The notes beneath the pieces were generated by a model. That model saw only the letters and a list, made by a program, of their open reading frames with translations. It had not been told where the DNA came from and ran no database searches. The position numbers were made by a program, and so were the translations under genes. Below, piece after piece: positions 9,025 to 16,187 of a stretch of 38,043 bases of DNA. This DNA is from an uncultured Prevotella sp. (GTDB taxonomy: Bacteria > Bacteroidota > Bacteroidia > Bacteroidales > Bacteroidaceae). The DNA lies in NCBI GenBank assembly GCA_934230115.1, contig CAKQEI010000014.1, positions 1-38,043 on the forward strand, read 5' to 3'. The first letter of the stretch is position 1. Every line of letters starts with the position of its first letter.

Positions 9025-9480
9025 TTACTTCTTTGTCAACACATAGAGCTTAGCCATTTCTCCTTCAGGCTCATTGCCAAGAGAATCGGTCATGACAACA
9101 CTTTTAGCATCCTTCACCTTATAGAAAGTATGCTCGCCGCTTGAAGGACGCACAAGCATCAACACGCTGCCGTCAAGAACCTGCAACACACCGCTTGCCT
9201 CGTCGTGTCCGTCTTTACGGTCGATATAGTCCTGCTTGATTTCATAAGTGCTGTCGGCATTAATGGTGAGTACGGTCTTTATGCCCGGGCAGTCGGCAGC
9301 AGGCAATGTACCCTCGTAAGTGCCTGCAACAGCGGCCAAATCTACATTCTCGCCAGCAGCAGCTGTGTCTGCTATGCTTGTAGAATCATTGCTTGTTTCG
9401 TTCTGAACAGTCTTTTTACCAGAGCAGGAAGCCATCATAACGATAGCAGCAACTGCTAAATACATCATTTTGTTTTTCAT
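9025..9480 (-). CDS. NlpE-like N-terminal domain lipoprotein
   Basis: Small predicted lipoprotein of 151 residues. The signal peptide ends in the lipobox MASC (acylated Cys near residue 19). A low-complexity Ser/Thr/Ala linker leads to one NlpE N-terminal-type domain containing YEGTLPAADCPGIKTVLTI, which matches the NlpE core. E. coli NlpE has CADC here; this protein has AADC, so the first cysteine of the CxxC pair is absent. A role in envelope stress or metal sensing is therefore only suggested by family. It is last in a three-gene - strand group, 39 bases after the thioredoxin-like gene. Confidence 0.82.
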   Translation of the reverse strand: MKNKMMYLAVAAIVMMASCSGKKTVQNETSNDSTSIADTAAAGENVDLAAVAGTYEGTLPAADCPGIKTVLTINADSTYEIKQDYIDRKDGHDEASGVLQVLDGSVLMLVRPSSGEHTFYKVKDAKSVVMTDSLGNEPEGEMAKLYVLTKK

Positions 9481-9519
9481 ACTTTTTCTTTATCGTAGTG
9501 TTTATTTGTTAAATGTCTA

Positions 9520-10029
9520 TCATTTATTGTTTTCTACAGCTGCAGGAGTCCAGTTCTTAAAGAATCGCAGCACCTTCTTCTCGCTGTAGCTTTTGTCTTC
9601 CTCAAGGAAACTTGAATCCTGAATGTGCAACACCTTGCCGTTGCTGTCAAGTACAACGAAAACGGGGAAACCGAAGCGGGCAGGATTGCCCAAGCGTTTC
9701 ATCATTTCAGCTGCCTTGTTTGAAGATTCGTCGCCTGAGCTCTTGTGAGGATTGTAGTTGACGTGGATAAGTTCAAAATTGTCGTTCACAGTTTTGTTTA
9801 CTGCAGTGTTTGTCTCCACAAAGTCGGCAAAACGCAGGCACCAAGGACACCAATTGCCACCTACCTGACATACAACATATTTGTTGTCGGCCTTAGCTTT
9901 GGCGAGAGCTTTATCGATTTGCTCCATCGGGTCTATGTTTTCGTTGTACACTTTCTTTAATGCTCCCTGGGCATTGGCTATTGTCACTGCTACAGTCATG
10001 AGAACAGCTATGATAAATGATTTCTTCAT
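9520..10029 (-). CDS. Exported thioredoxin-family protein
   Basis: Predicted periplasmic thiol-disulphide protein of 169 residues. The signal peptide MKKSFIIAVLMTVAVTIANA precedes a thioredoxin fold. The active site is GNWCPWC, with C61 and C64, and the cis-proline region appears as GFPVFVVLDSNGK. It resembles short DUF255/thioredoxin-like proteins of Bacteroidetes rather than classical DsbA or TrxA. The nitroreductase gene lies 22 bases upstream and the lipoprotein gene 39 bases downstream, so the three are probably co-transcribed as a redox or envelope-maintenance unit; that role is inferred. Confidence 0.85.
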   Translation of the reverse strand: MKKSFIIAVLMTVAVTIANAQGALKKVYNENIDPMEQIDKALAKAKADNKYVVCQVGGNWCPWCLRFADFVETNTAVNKTVNDNFELIHVNYNPHKSSGDESSNKAAEMMKRLGNPARFGFPVFVVLDSNGKVLHIQDSSFLEEDKSYSEKKVLRFFKNWTPAAVENNK

Positions 10030-10051
10030 CGTGTATTTCTTATAATGTCTT

Positions 10052-10561
10052 TTATATTTCCTCTACAATCTCCTCAATTGCCTTTCTCTTCTTCTCGGCA
10101 CGTGGGCAGTCTTCTGCTATGTGTCCGATAGGGATGATGGCAACAGCTTCAAAGTCGTCCGAAGGCAACAGTTCGTTCATAATCTTAGTGTCGTAGTTGC
10201 ACACCCAGCAAGTGCCCAATCCTCGTTCTGTTGCAGCAAGGCAAAGATGCTCAATGGCAATCGCTACGTCGATGTCGCCATGAGGTTTGTCGTCATAGCG
10301 TCGTGTCCAGCATTCCTTGTTGTTCTTCATGCACACGATATAGAGTGGGGCAGAGCGAAACCATTCGCGGTCGTAGGCTTGGCATAGTTTGCTCTTTGCC
10401 TCCTTGCTACGCACGACGACGAATTTCCAAGGTTGCTTGTTTACTGCTGATGGTGCAAGACGCACACATTCGAGGATATAGTCAAGATCGGCTTGACTTA
10501 CAGGTTCGGCAGTGTATTTGCGTGCCGAGAAACGCTGTTGTGATAGTTCGAGAATATTCAT
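10052..10561 (-). CDS. Nitroreductase-family flavoprotein
   Basis: Predicted FMN-dependent NAD(P)H oxidoreductase, cytoplasmic, 169 residues. The N-terminal motif SQQRFSARKY and the following APSAVNKQPWKFVVV segment are the FMN-binding features of the family; ERGLGTCWVCNYD near residue 120 is also typical. The frame stays open further upstream, but ATG at 10561 is the best start: it lies about 17 bases after the predicted transcription start of a strong promoter and just before the first family-conserved residues. An earlier start would overlap the DUF4249 gene. Substrate unknown. Confidence 0.88.
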   Translation of the reverse strand: MNILELSQQRFSARKYTAEPVSQADLDYILECVRLAPSAVNKQPWKFVVVRSKEAKSKLCQAYDREWFRSAPLYIVCMKNNKECWTRRYDDKPHGDIDVAIAIEHLCLAATERGLGTCWVCNYDTKIMNELLPSDDFEAVAIIPIGHIAEDCPRAEKKRKAIEEIVEEI

Positions 10562-10584
10562 GTCTTTACTTGTTTTGTCTATTG

Positions 10585-10616
10585 CAAATTTAGATAAAAG
10601 AATCCGTTTTGACAAA
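10585..10616 (-). promoter_or_regulatory. Consensus promoter for the nitroreductase-thioredoxin-lipoprotein group
   Basis: Read on the - strand: TTTG at 10616-10613, a 20-base spacer, then TAAATTTG at 10592-10585. This matches the Bacteroidetes -33/-7 consensus. The expected start near 10578 leaves a very short leader before ATG 10561. Confidence 0.8.
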
Positions 10617-10674
10617 TAAATGGTGGAAAATATCTGTTTAGCAATAAGATTTAAAATTACAATAAGTAAATCAT

Positions 10675-11619
10675 TTATCTCATCCATTCCCCTACTACCT
10701 CGGCATACGCCCCTATGCATCCATATCCACCATGTACGTTAGTGTAGGTAGAGTAGGCGAAGGCGAGTCCGTATTTACCGAAGTCGTTGTTGCTGATGTC
10801 GTTTAGTGAGCGCAGCATATTGTTGTATTCAGGCGACAGAGCGAGTAAATGCGGACGATAGTCACAGAATTCATTGAGCCATGTCGCTATGTAAAGATGT
10901 AGTGTGGCCTTGTTGCCGACAAACGAACTGTTGTCGAAATTGTATATGTAGCGGTAGAAGTTGCTGTCCCAATCACTTAGGTCGAGGTCGATATTTGATG
11001 AGTTGCTCAGCAGAGGTTCGGCAGCTACAATAAGAGGCATATATTGGGTGAGGTTGTATCCTTTTGTATTGTTGAAATCGTTGTAATAAGAATCATCCTT
11101 ATGCTTGCCCTCTATGCGTGTTGCATAGAAGGGTGTGGATTTATTGTCGTGCATAGTTAGGCGTACAGCAGGATAGTTGACTCCCTTGAATGACAACGTG
11201 TCGAGACGTGCGTTCTGAATTGTTGGTCTTTCGGGGATAATGCTACTGCCGTAAGCTTCGGCAAATCCAGTTGCCTTCACCTTTATATATATATTGTCAC
11301 CGCTATTGTGGCTACCTATTGCTGCAAATCTTGCTATAGGAATGCCGCTGCCTGTAATGGTGTCGTTGAGCGATATGATTCGGTCGGCTATACCATTTGT
11401 TGTGCAGTTGAGGTCTTCGATATAGAGAGTTGGCATATTACCACTTATAGGATAAGTGGCAGATATGGTTATCTGTATGGTGTCGTTCTCGCTTGGAAAG
11501 GCGTACACCACCAACTTGCTGGGGTTTTGTGACAGTTGGTTGAGGTTCACACTGTCTGTGCATGCTGTTGTAAGTAGCATGACGAGTGTGGAGAGTAAAA
11601 GAGTTATTGCCTTTTTCAT
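10675..11619 (-). CDS. DUF4249-family outer membrane lipoprotein
   Basis: Predicted lipoprotein of 314 residues. The signal peptide ends in the lipobox TTAC (Cys near residue 20). The body resembles the DUF4249 family: an N-terminal beta-rich domain beginning KLVVYAFPSENDTIQITIS, an AEAYGSSIIPERPTI-like middle strand, and a glycine-rich C-terminus (GGYGCIGAYAEVVGEW). DUF4249 genes usually directly follow STN-type TonB-dependent receptors, as here, where the gap is 10 bases. It probably forms a surface or periplasmic partner of that receptor. The ligand is unknown. Confidence 0.83.
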   Translation of the reverse strand: MKKAITLLLSTLVMLLTTACTDSVNLNQLSQNPSKLVVYAFPSENDTIQITISATYPISGNMPTLYIEDLNCTTNGIADRIISLNDTITGSGIPIARFAAIGSHNSGDNIYIKVKATGFAEAYGSSIIPERPTIQNARLDTLSFKGVNYPAVRLTMHDNKSTPFYATRIEGKHKDDSYYNDFNNTKGYNLTQYMPLIVAAEPLLSNSSNIDLDLSDWDSNFYRYIYNFDNSSFVGNKATLHLYIATWLNEFCDYRPHLLALSPEYNNMLRSLNDISNNDFGKYGLAFAYSTYTNVHGGYGCIGAYAEVVGEWMR

Positions 11620-11629
11620 ATTCTCATTG

Positions 11630-14272
11630 TTAGAATTTCAGAGTATAGCTTACCGATAGTATTATTGGTATGTAGCCATAGTTCTTTATTTGAAACTTGT
11701 TGTTTTCGTCGAGTCTCACCTTCACGTACATCGTGTTCAGATGACAATAAGCATTGTATAAGCTCACGTTCCAGATGCCTTCTTTGCCGTGGCGTGTGGT
11801 ATGGCGGAAGTTAGCTCCTATGTCGAGGCGATGGTAGGAAGGCATACGGAAGTTGTTAGGACAATCGAAGATGTAGTCGTAACTGTAGCCGTTGTCGCCA
11901 GGAATGTTGGGTTGCAAGGCGTAACCTACAGGCATGGTGAGGCGGTTGCCTGTGTGGAATGTCCATGCTGCGTACATTGATATGCGTTGTGTGAAACTAT
12001 GGCTGAGCGAGATGTTTATTTTATGGCGGTTGTCAAACTGGTCGTCAAACCATCCTGGGTATATCTCCTTGAACAGCCGTCGGCTCCACGACAGCGTGTA
12101 GGCCATTGACATAGAAGTGGAACCTTGTGTGTAGGTGGCATCAGCCTCAATGCCGTAGCTCTTTCCTTTGCCGTCTGCCACATCACGGTTCCATGTGGCT
12201 GCCGACGGTTGGAATCCCATCCAATGTCGGTATTGCAGCAAATGAGACGATTGCTTGTAGTAGGCTTCGAGCGACAGTGTGAGTCGTTGTGTGGGCTGAG
12301 TGTAGATGCCTGCTGCTATTTGATGCGACATAGTAGGCTTAATCTCATTGGTTGTTGGCACCCAGAAGTCGGTAGGCAGTTCAAGGAAGCAGCTTGACAT
12401 GCGGTGAATGCTCTGCGACATATGAGTGTACGACAGTTTCAGCGATGCGTTGTTGGCTATTTGCCATTTTAGAGCCAAGCGAGGGTCGAGCATAAAGTAT
12501 GTGCGGCTGTTTACTGCTGTGGCTGTAAGGCTTGTACCTATATTGGCTGACAGTCGTTCGTTTATCCTCATTTCATCCTCGGCGTAAATCGTTGCCTCAT
12601 GCGACACGGTGTTTATTCTTGAGATCACATTCGTGGTGTCGCATCCTGTTTGTGGGTCGCCATAGTAGTAGGATTGTCGTTTGGTTTGTGGCCGGAACTG
12701 GTGGCGGGTGACACTTGCTCCGAAGTGTATGTGATGACTGCTTGTGGGTTGCCAGTTGAAATTAGCGTGGGCGGCAAAATCAATCATCTGTGTGCTGTTG
12801 AGTCGTGTGTCGAGATAGTTGCGGCGGTGTCCGCCCCTCTCTACAATGTCGTAGTCTTCCTCATTATACTTTTGACGCGAGTAACTGTAGGTTGCTGTTA
12901 GCATAGTCTGCATCAAGAGAGTGGATGATATTTGGAAATCTCCGCCTAATGTAGCATTGAGGTTACCCCATGTCATTCGGTTCTCAGTGTCGTTCACATT
13001 GTCTCCCCACATGCTTTTGTCAATCACACTATAATTGTCGTAACCTGAATAAAGGCTCGTCCACAGTGTTGTGTGGTTGTTGACGTGATGGGTGAGTTTG
13101 GCGTTGAAGTCATGAAACATATAGCCCAAGTTGTATTTTTCCTCATTGCCTTTGTTGGCTATTGCGCAAGCAGGCCGCAGCAAAAGGTCCATCCAACTTC
13201 TCCTAAGTGAGATGTTGAACGAAGTGCGGTTCTTGCTTATCGGTCCTTCCACCTGTATGCGCCCGTCGAGCAAGCCTATTGATGCAGTGCCTTTCACTTT
13301 CTCCATATTGCCGTCGCGGGTGCGTACATCGGTTATTGACGATATTCTGCCTGAATAGCGGGCAGGGAATCCACTCTTATAGAAGTCCACATTCTTTATG
13401 ATGTCGGAATTGAATGCAGAGAAAAGTCCAAGCGAGTGGTTGGTCTGGTAGAGTGGGGTGCCGTCGAGCAGGAACAGATTCTCATCGCTGCCTCCTCCGT
13501 GTACGTACAATCCTGATACAAGGTCTACGCCTGAAGCTACTCCCGATGTGTTCTGGATTGTCTTTACAAGGTCGGGTGAAGATAGCAGGGCGAAACCATT
13601 GTTTATGTCCTTTGCTGTAAATGTGCGCTTGCCCGTCTGTGTGGTTAGCACGGGCGAGTTCATGTCCTCAGTCACTACCACCTCCTTTAGTTCTACTGTT
13701 TGTGCCAGTTGGAAGTTGTGTGAGCTGTTTGAACGTATGTAAACATCCAACGTGTCGGCTTCGCATCCTATGCTTGACACACGCAGGCGATGTCTACCCT
13801 CTGGCAGATGCAGCAGATAGCGTCCACGACTGTCTGAAAGAGTACCGTCTTTGGATATGAGGTCGAATATAGTGGCATTGACAATAGGCTCGCCTTGTGT
13901 GTCGGAGATGAGTCCTCTTAAGGTGAATGTGGCTTTGCGTTCAATTTCTGTCTGTTGTACTGGCTTAGCCGATAGCCTCAGCATGATGTTATTGTTTATT
14001 TGCCTGTACTCTATTCCGCTTTGGTGGAATAGATATTTCAGAGCTTTGCTTAGAGTCATCAGGCTGAGGTCGGGACCATTGTAGGTTTTGTCGAGCTGCA
14101 ATGCAGAGTCGTAGACAAAGTGAATGCCGTGTTGCTTCTGCAAACGTAGCATCTCTGTTAGAAGAGTGGGGCGTGTGGTTGAGACGCTGGTGTAGAGAGG
14201 AGTTGCTGATGAGGATAGGCAGACGATATTTATGGTAAGTAAAAGGAGTAATATTTTTGAAGATAAGTTCAT
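11630..14272 (-). CDS. TonB-dependent receptor with STN signalling domain
   Basis: Outer-membrane TonB-dependent transporter of 880 residues. Order: signal peptide (1-23), STN/secretin-like signalling domain (about 36-100, HGIHFVYDSAL...), carboxypeptidase-regulatory-like beta-sandwich (about 115-195, LRGLISDTQGEPIVNATIF), plug domain (about 215-320, including VASGVDLVSGLYVHGGGSDENLFLLDGTPLY), then a long beta-barrel ending in an aromatic residue (SVSYTLKF). The STN domain fits regulation through the anti-sigma and ECF sigma factors encoded upstream. The neighbouring DUF4249 gene, not a SusD gene, suggests a substrate other than a typical SusC/SusD glycan; peptides or metal complexes are possibilities, but the sequence does not decide. 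Confidence 0.92.
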   Translation of the reverse strand: MNLSSKILLLLLTINIVCLSSSATPLYTSVSTTRPTLLTEMLRLQKQHGIHFVYDSALQLDKTYNGPDLSLMTLSKALKYLFHQSGIEYRQINNNIMLRLSAKPVQQTEIERKATFTLRGLISDTQGEPIVNATIFDLISKDGTLSDSRGRYLLHLPEGRHRLRVSSIGCEADTLDVYIRSNSSHNFQLAQTVELKEVVVTEDMNSPVLTTQTGKRTFTAKDINNGFALLSSPDLVKTIQNTSGVASGVDLVSGLYVHGGGSDENLFLLDGTPLYQTNHSLGLFSAFNSDIIKNVDFYKSGFPARYSGRISSITDVRTRDGNMEKVKGTASIGLLDGRIQVEGPISKNRTSFNISLRRSWMDLLLRPACAIANKGNEEKYNLGYMFHDFNAKLTHHVNNHTTLWTSLYSGYDNYSVIDKSMWGDNVNDTENRMTWGNLNATLGGDFQISSTLLMQTMLTATYSYSRQKYNEEDYDIVERGGHRRNYLDTRLNSTQMIDFAAHANFNWQPTSSHHIHFGASVTRHQFRPQTKRQSYYYGDPQTGCDTTNVISRINTVSHEATIYAEDEMRINERLSANIGTSLTATAVNSRTYFMLDPRLALKWQIANNASLKLSYTHMSQSIHRMSSCFLELPTDFWVPTTNEIKPTMSHQIAAGIYTQPTQRLTLSLEAYYKQSSHLLQYRHWMGFQPSAATWNRDVADGKGKSYGIEADATYTQGSTSMSMAYTLSWSRRLFKEIYPGWFDDQFDNRHKINISLSHSFTQRISMYAAWTFHTGNRLTMPVGYALQPNIPGDNGYSYDYIFDCPNNFRMPSYHRLDIGANFRHTTRHGKEGIWNVSLYNAYCHLNTMYVKVRLDENNKFQIKNYGYIPIILSVSYTLKF

Positions 14273-14317
14273 GTTGTATGAGTTTTTTATGATAAGTTGA
14301 TATTTATCTGTTTGAAA

Positions 14318-14794
14318 CTACTTTCTTTCAATTCTCACCCCCAACGTCGTTTCAAGTACCTTGATAGCATCCTCAACCTTTGCTGCCTCAATCTCTCCCG
14401 ACACACTCTTCGTCGTGTCATTTGTTGTGAGCTTAGTATTATAGTGGCGCGACAGCTCGTTCAGCACTTGGTTGATAGGTGTATTGTCGAAGCGGAAAAC
14501 TTCTGTTGTGTCGCATTCTTCATATTCGTAAATTGTTATGGCTGAGTCTGCCCATATTTTATTTTGTATAGGTTTTTGTGGCAACATGTAATTGTGATAG
14601 CCGATAATTCCAGCAGCCACGGCAAAGCCTATTGCAAGTGTGATGGATGCAGCCACGGCTATTTTGCGTTTACCACCCCATCCTTTTATTCCACGTCTTT
14701 CCTTGAAACGTTGCCATGCTTGGTTGGTGTTGAGGCAGTTTGGTTTGTAGTGTTTTGCTACAAATTGCAGTTCTTCGTTATTTTTATTGTTCAT
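14318..14794 (-). CDS. Short FecR-type anti-sigma factor with DUF4974-like C-terminus
   Basis: Predicted inner-membrane anti-sigma factor of 158 residues. It has a cytosolic N-terminus (1-43), one transmembrane helix (about 44-66) and a C-terminal STN/DUF4974-like domain (about 98-158, VFRFDNTPINQVLNELSRHY... then VEDAIKVLETTLGVRI). Usual FecR proteins of Bacteroidetes are about 300-350 residues with a FecR beta-domain between helix and C-terminus; that domain is missing here. ATG 14794 is preferred because the longer open frame runs back into the sigma gene with arginine- and histidine-rich, non-membrane-protein-like sequence. It lies 47 bases after the sigma gene and 45 before the receptor gene. 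Confidence 0.8.
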   Translation of the reverse strand: MNNKNNEELQFVAKHYKPNCLNTNQAWQRFKERRGIKGWGGKRKIAVAASITLAIGFAVAAGIIGYHNYMLPQKPIQNKIWADSAITIYEYEECDTTEVFRFDNTPINQVLNELSRHYNTKLTTNDTTKSVSGEIEAAKVEDAIKVLETTLGVRIERK

Positions 14795-14841
14795 AAATTC
14801 CACCTTATTATATATATGTGCATGTTTCCAACTCCCGATAG

Positions 14842-15345
14842 TTACAGTTGTAACAACAGAAGATATATAGCCTTCGCCCGTCCGCGAAGTGTTGTGTAAG
14901 CTTTGTGCATGTGTGCCTCCACTGTCTTGATGCTTATGCCGAGCGTGTCTGCAATGTCGCTGTTGCGTTTGCCGTCGCGCTTGCTCATAAGGAATACGCG
15001 GCGGCACATCTCCGGCAAGTTGTCAATCTCAGTCCATAGTCTTGCTTCGCGCTCGCTTCGTTCCTGCAGTTCGTTGTCATCTGCAGTAAGATTGGCAAGT
15101 TCTGTGTCAGCAGAAGTTGTGTTGCTGAAAGGGTCGCGTCGTATGTGGTCAAGACAGGCGTTGTGTGTCATGCTGTATAGATAGCTCTTTGGCGCGGCAA
15201 ACTCCTCGCCGTTGTCAGTCTTTTCGGCAAAACGTACAAAGCAGTCCATTACTACGTCCTCGGCTGTATCAATGTCGCCAAGGAAGTGGACGGCATAGAT
15301 ACAGAGCGGACGGTAGTGTTGACGGAAAAGTTGTTCTATGTTCAT
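14842..15345 (-). CDS. ECF-family RNA polymerase sigma factor
   Basis: Extracytoplasmic-function sigma factor of 167 residues. Region 2 carries FRQHYRPLCIYAVHFLGDIDTAEDVVMDCFVRF and the -10-binding segment around SYLYSMTHNACLDHIRR. Region 4 has the helix-turn-helix KRNSDIADTLGISIKTVEAHMHKA. It should direct transcription of the receptor operon when released by the neighbouring anti-sigma factor. ATG 15345 is chosen over an upstream GTG (15363): it begins with the conserved IEQLFRQHY block and leaves a 4-base gap from the preceding gene rather than a 14-base overlap. Confidence 0.92.
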   Translation of the reverse strand: MNIEQLFRQHYRPLCIYAVHFLGDIDTAEDVVMDCFVRFAEKTDNGEEFAAPKSYLYSMTHNACLDHIRRDPFSNTTSADTELANLTADDNELQERSEREARLWTEIDNLPEMCRRVFLMSKRDGKRNSDIADTLGISIKTVEAHMHKAYTTLRGRAKAIYLLLLQL

Positions 15346-15349
15346 AATT

Positions 15350-15952
15350 TTAAAAAGTGACACCTACACCCAACGACAGCGAGTGTCGGGTCGCGTTGCT
15401 TTCGTAGAATATAGGCATATTGGTATCTGTGCTGATGTATCCATACCAAACATTACGGAAGTCCTTATAGTCGTAGGCAACCTGAAAGTTCAATCCAAAG
15501 TGTTTGGCTAAGTTAATGGTGTATCCCACGCCAAGTTTTCCTGTGAAGCCTTTGTAGAAATCGCCAAATGAAGGGTCTATGGCATAGCCCAAGTCGGTGA
15601 AGGCATAGGCTCCAGTAAGTTTCTTAAAGGGTTTATATCGCAGTGTGGCGTAGATAGGCATAGTGTTGAATTCGTCGCCTGTGTAGTGGTCGAGACCAAT
15701 ACCACCACCAACTGACCATTTCTCTGCCACATCATAGCGTGCGCCTAAGCGCAAAGAGTGGCCACCCATTTCGATGTCGCTGCGTCCGTAGTTGTGTCCG
15801 AACTTGTTTTCAGAGAAACCGAGATTGTAATGGTAATCGAGGTCTACATGAAACTTTGACTGTGCTTTTGTTGATACCACAGCAGCTCCGCTCAATGCTA
15901 TGCAGAGCGACATTCTGAGTAGATTCTTGTTGATTCTCTTGTCGATTTTCAT
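15350..15952 (-). CDS. Outer membrane beta-barrel protein
   Basis: Predicted 200-residue outer-membrane beta-barrel. ATG 15952 gives a standard signal peptide (MKIDKRINKNLLRMSLCIAL..., cleavage near STKAQ). The mature part alternates short hydrophobic/aromatic strands and polar turns (HSLRLGARYDVAEKWSVGGG, LGVGYTINLAKHFGLNFQVA) and ends RHSLSLGVGVTF with a terminal Phe, the usual assembly signal. It resembles small OmpW/OmpX-like barrels, but no specific family is claimed. Only 4 bases separate it from the ECF sigma gene, so it heads that operon. Confidence 0.78.
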   Translation of the reverse strand: MKIDKRINKNLLRMSLCIALSGAAVVSTKAQSKFHVDLDYHYNLGFSENKFGHNYGRSDIEMGGHSLRLGARYDVAEKWSVGGGIGLDHYTGDEFNTMPIYATLRYKPFKKLTGAYAFTDLGYAIDPSFGDFYKGFTGKLGVGYTINLAKHFGLNFQVAYDYKDFRNVWYGYISTDTNMPIFYESNATRHSLSLGVGVTF

Positions 15953-16070
15953 AATTTCCTTGTTCTTGTATATGATTATTATATGTTTCACCGCCGCTTC
16001 TTGTCGTCGGTTTCAACAGTAAGACGCAGACATAGTAGAAAACCCTTAGTCATTTTCAATAAAAAGTCCA

Positions 16071-16078
16071 CAAAGATA
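16071..16078 (-). promoter_or_regulatory. -7 box for the beta-barrel/ECF sigma operon
   Basis: On the - strand this reads TATCTTTG, an exact TAnnTTTG match, about 120 bases upstream of ATG 15952. No clear TTTG was found at -33. It lies 8 bases from the -33 element of the divergent hut promoter. Confidence 0.55.
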
Positions 16079-16086
16079 CATATTTT

Positions 16087-16119
16087 CTTGCGTTAATTCC
16101 TTTTTTTTTGCTATATTTG
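16087..16119 (+). promoter_or_regulatory. Promoter of the histidine-degradation operon
   Basis: CTTG at 16087-16090, a 21-base spacer, then TATATTTG at 16112-16119 fits the Bacteroidetes -33/-7 pattern. Transcription should start near 16126, giving a leader of about 60 bases before ftcD. Confidence 0.68.
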
Positions 16120-16187
16120 CAGCGTATCAGTAGATACCTATGTTTTGTATACTGATTTGCTACTAACAATTTAATACCCTTTATATT

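Noticed and set aside
15346..15363. GTG start for the ECF sigma factor adding six residues
   Set aside because: The ATG at 15345 directly precedes the family-conserved region and avoids overlap with the barrel gene.
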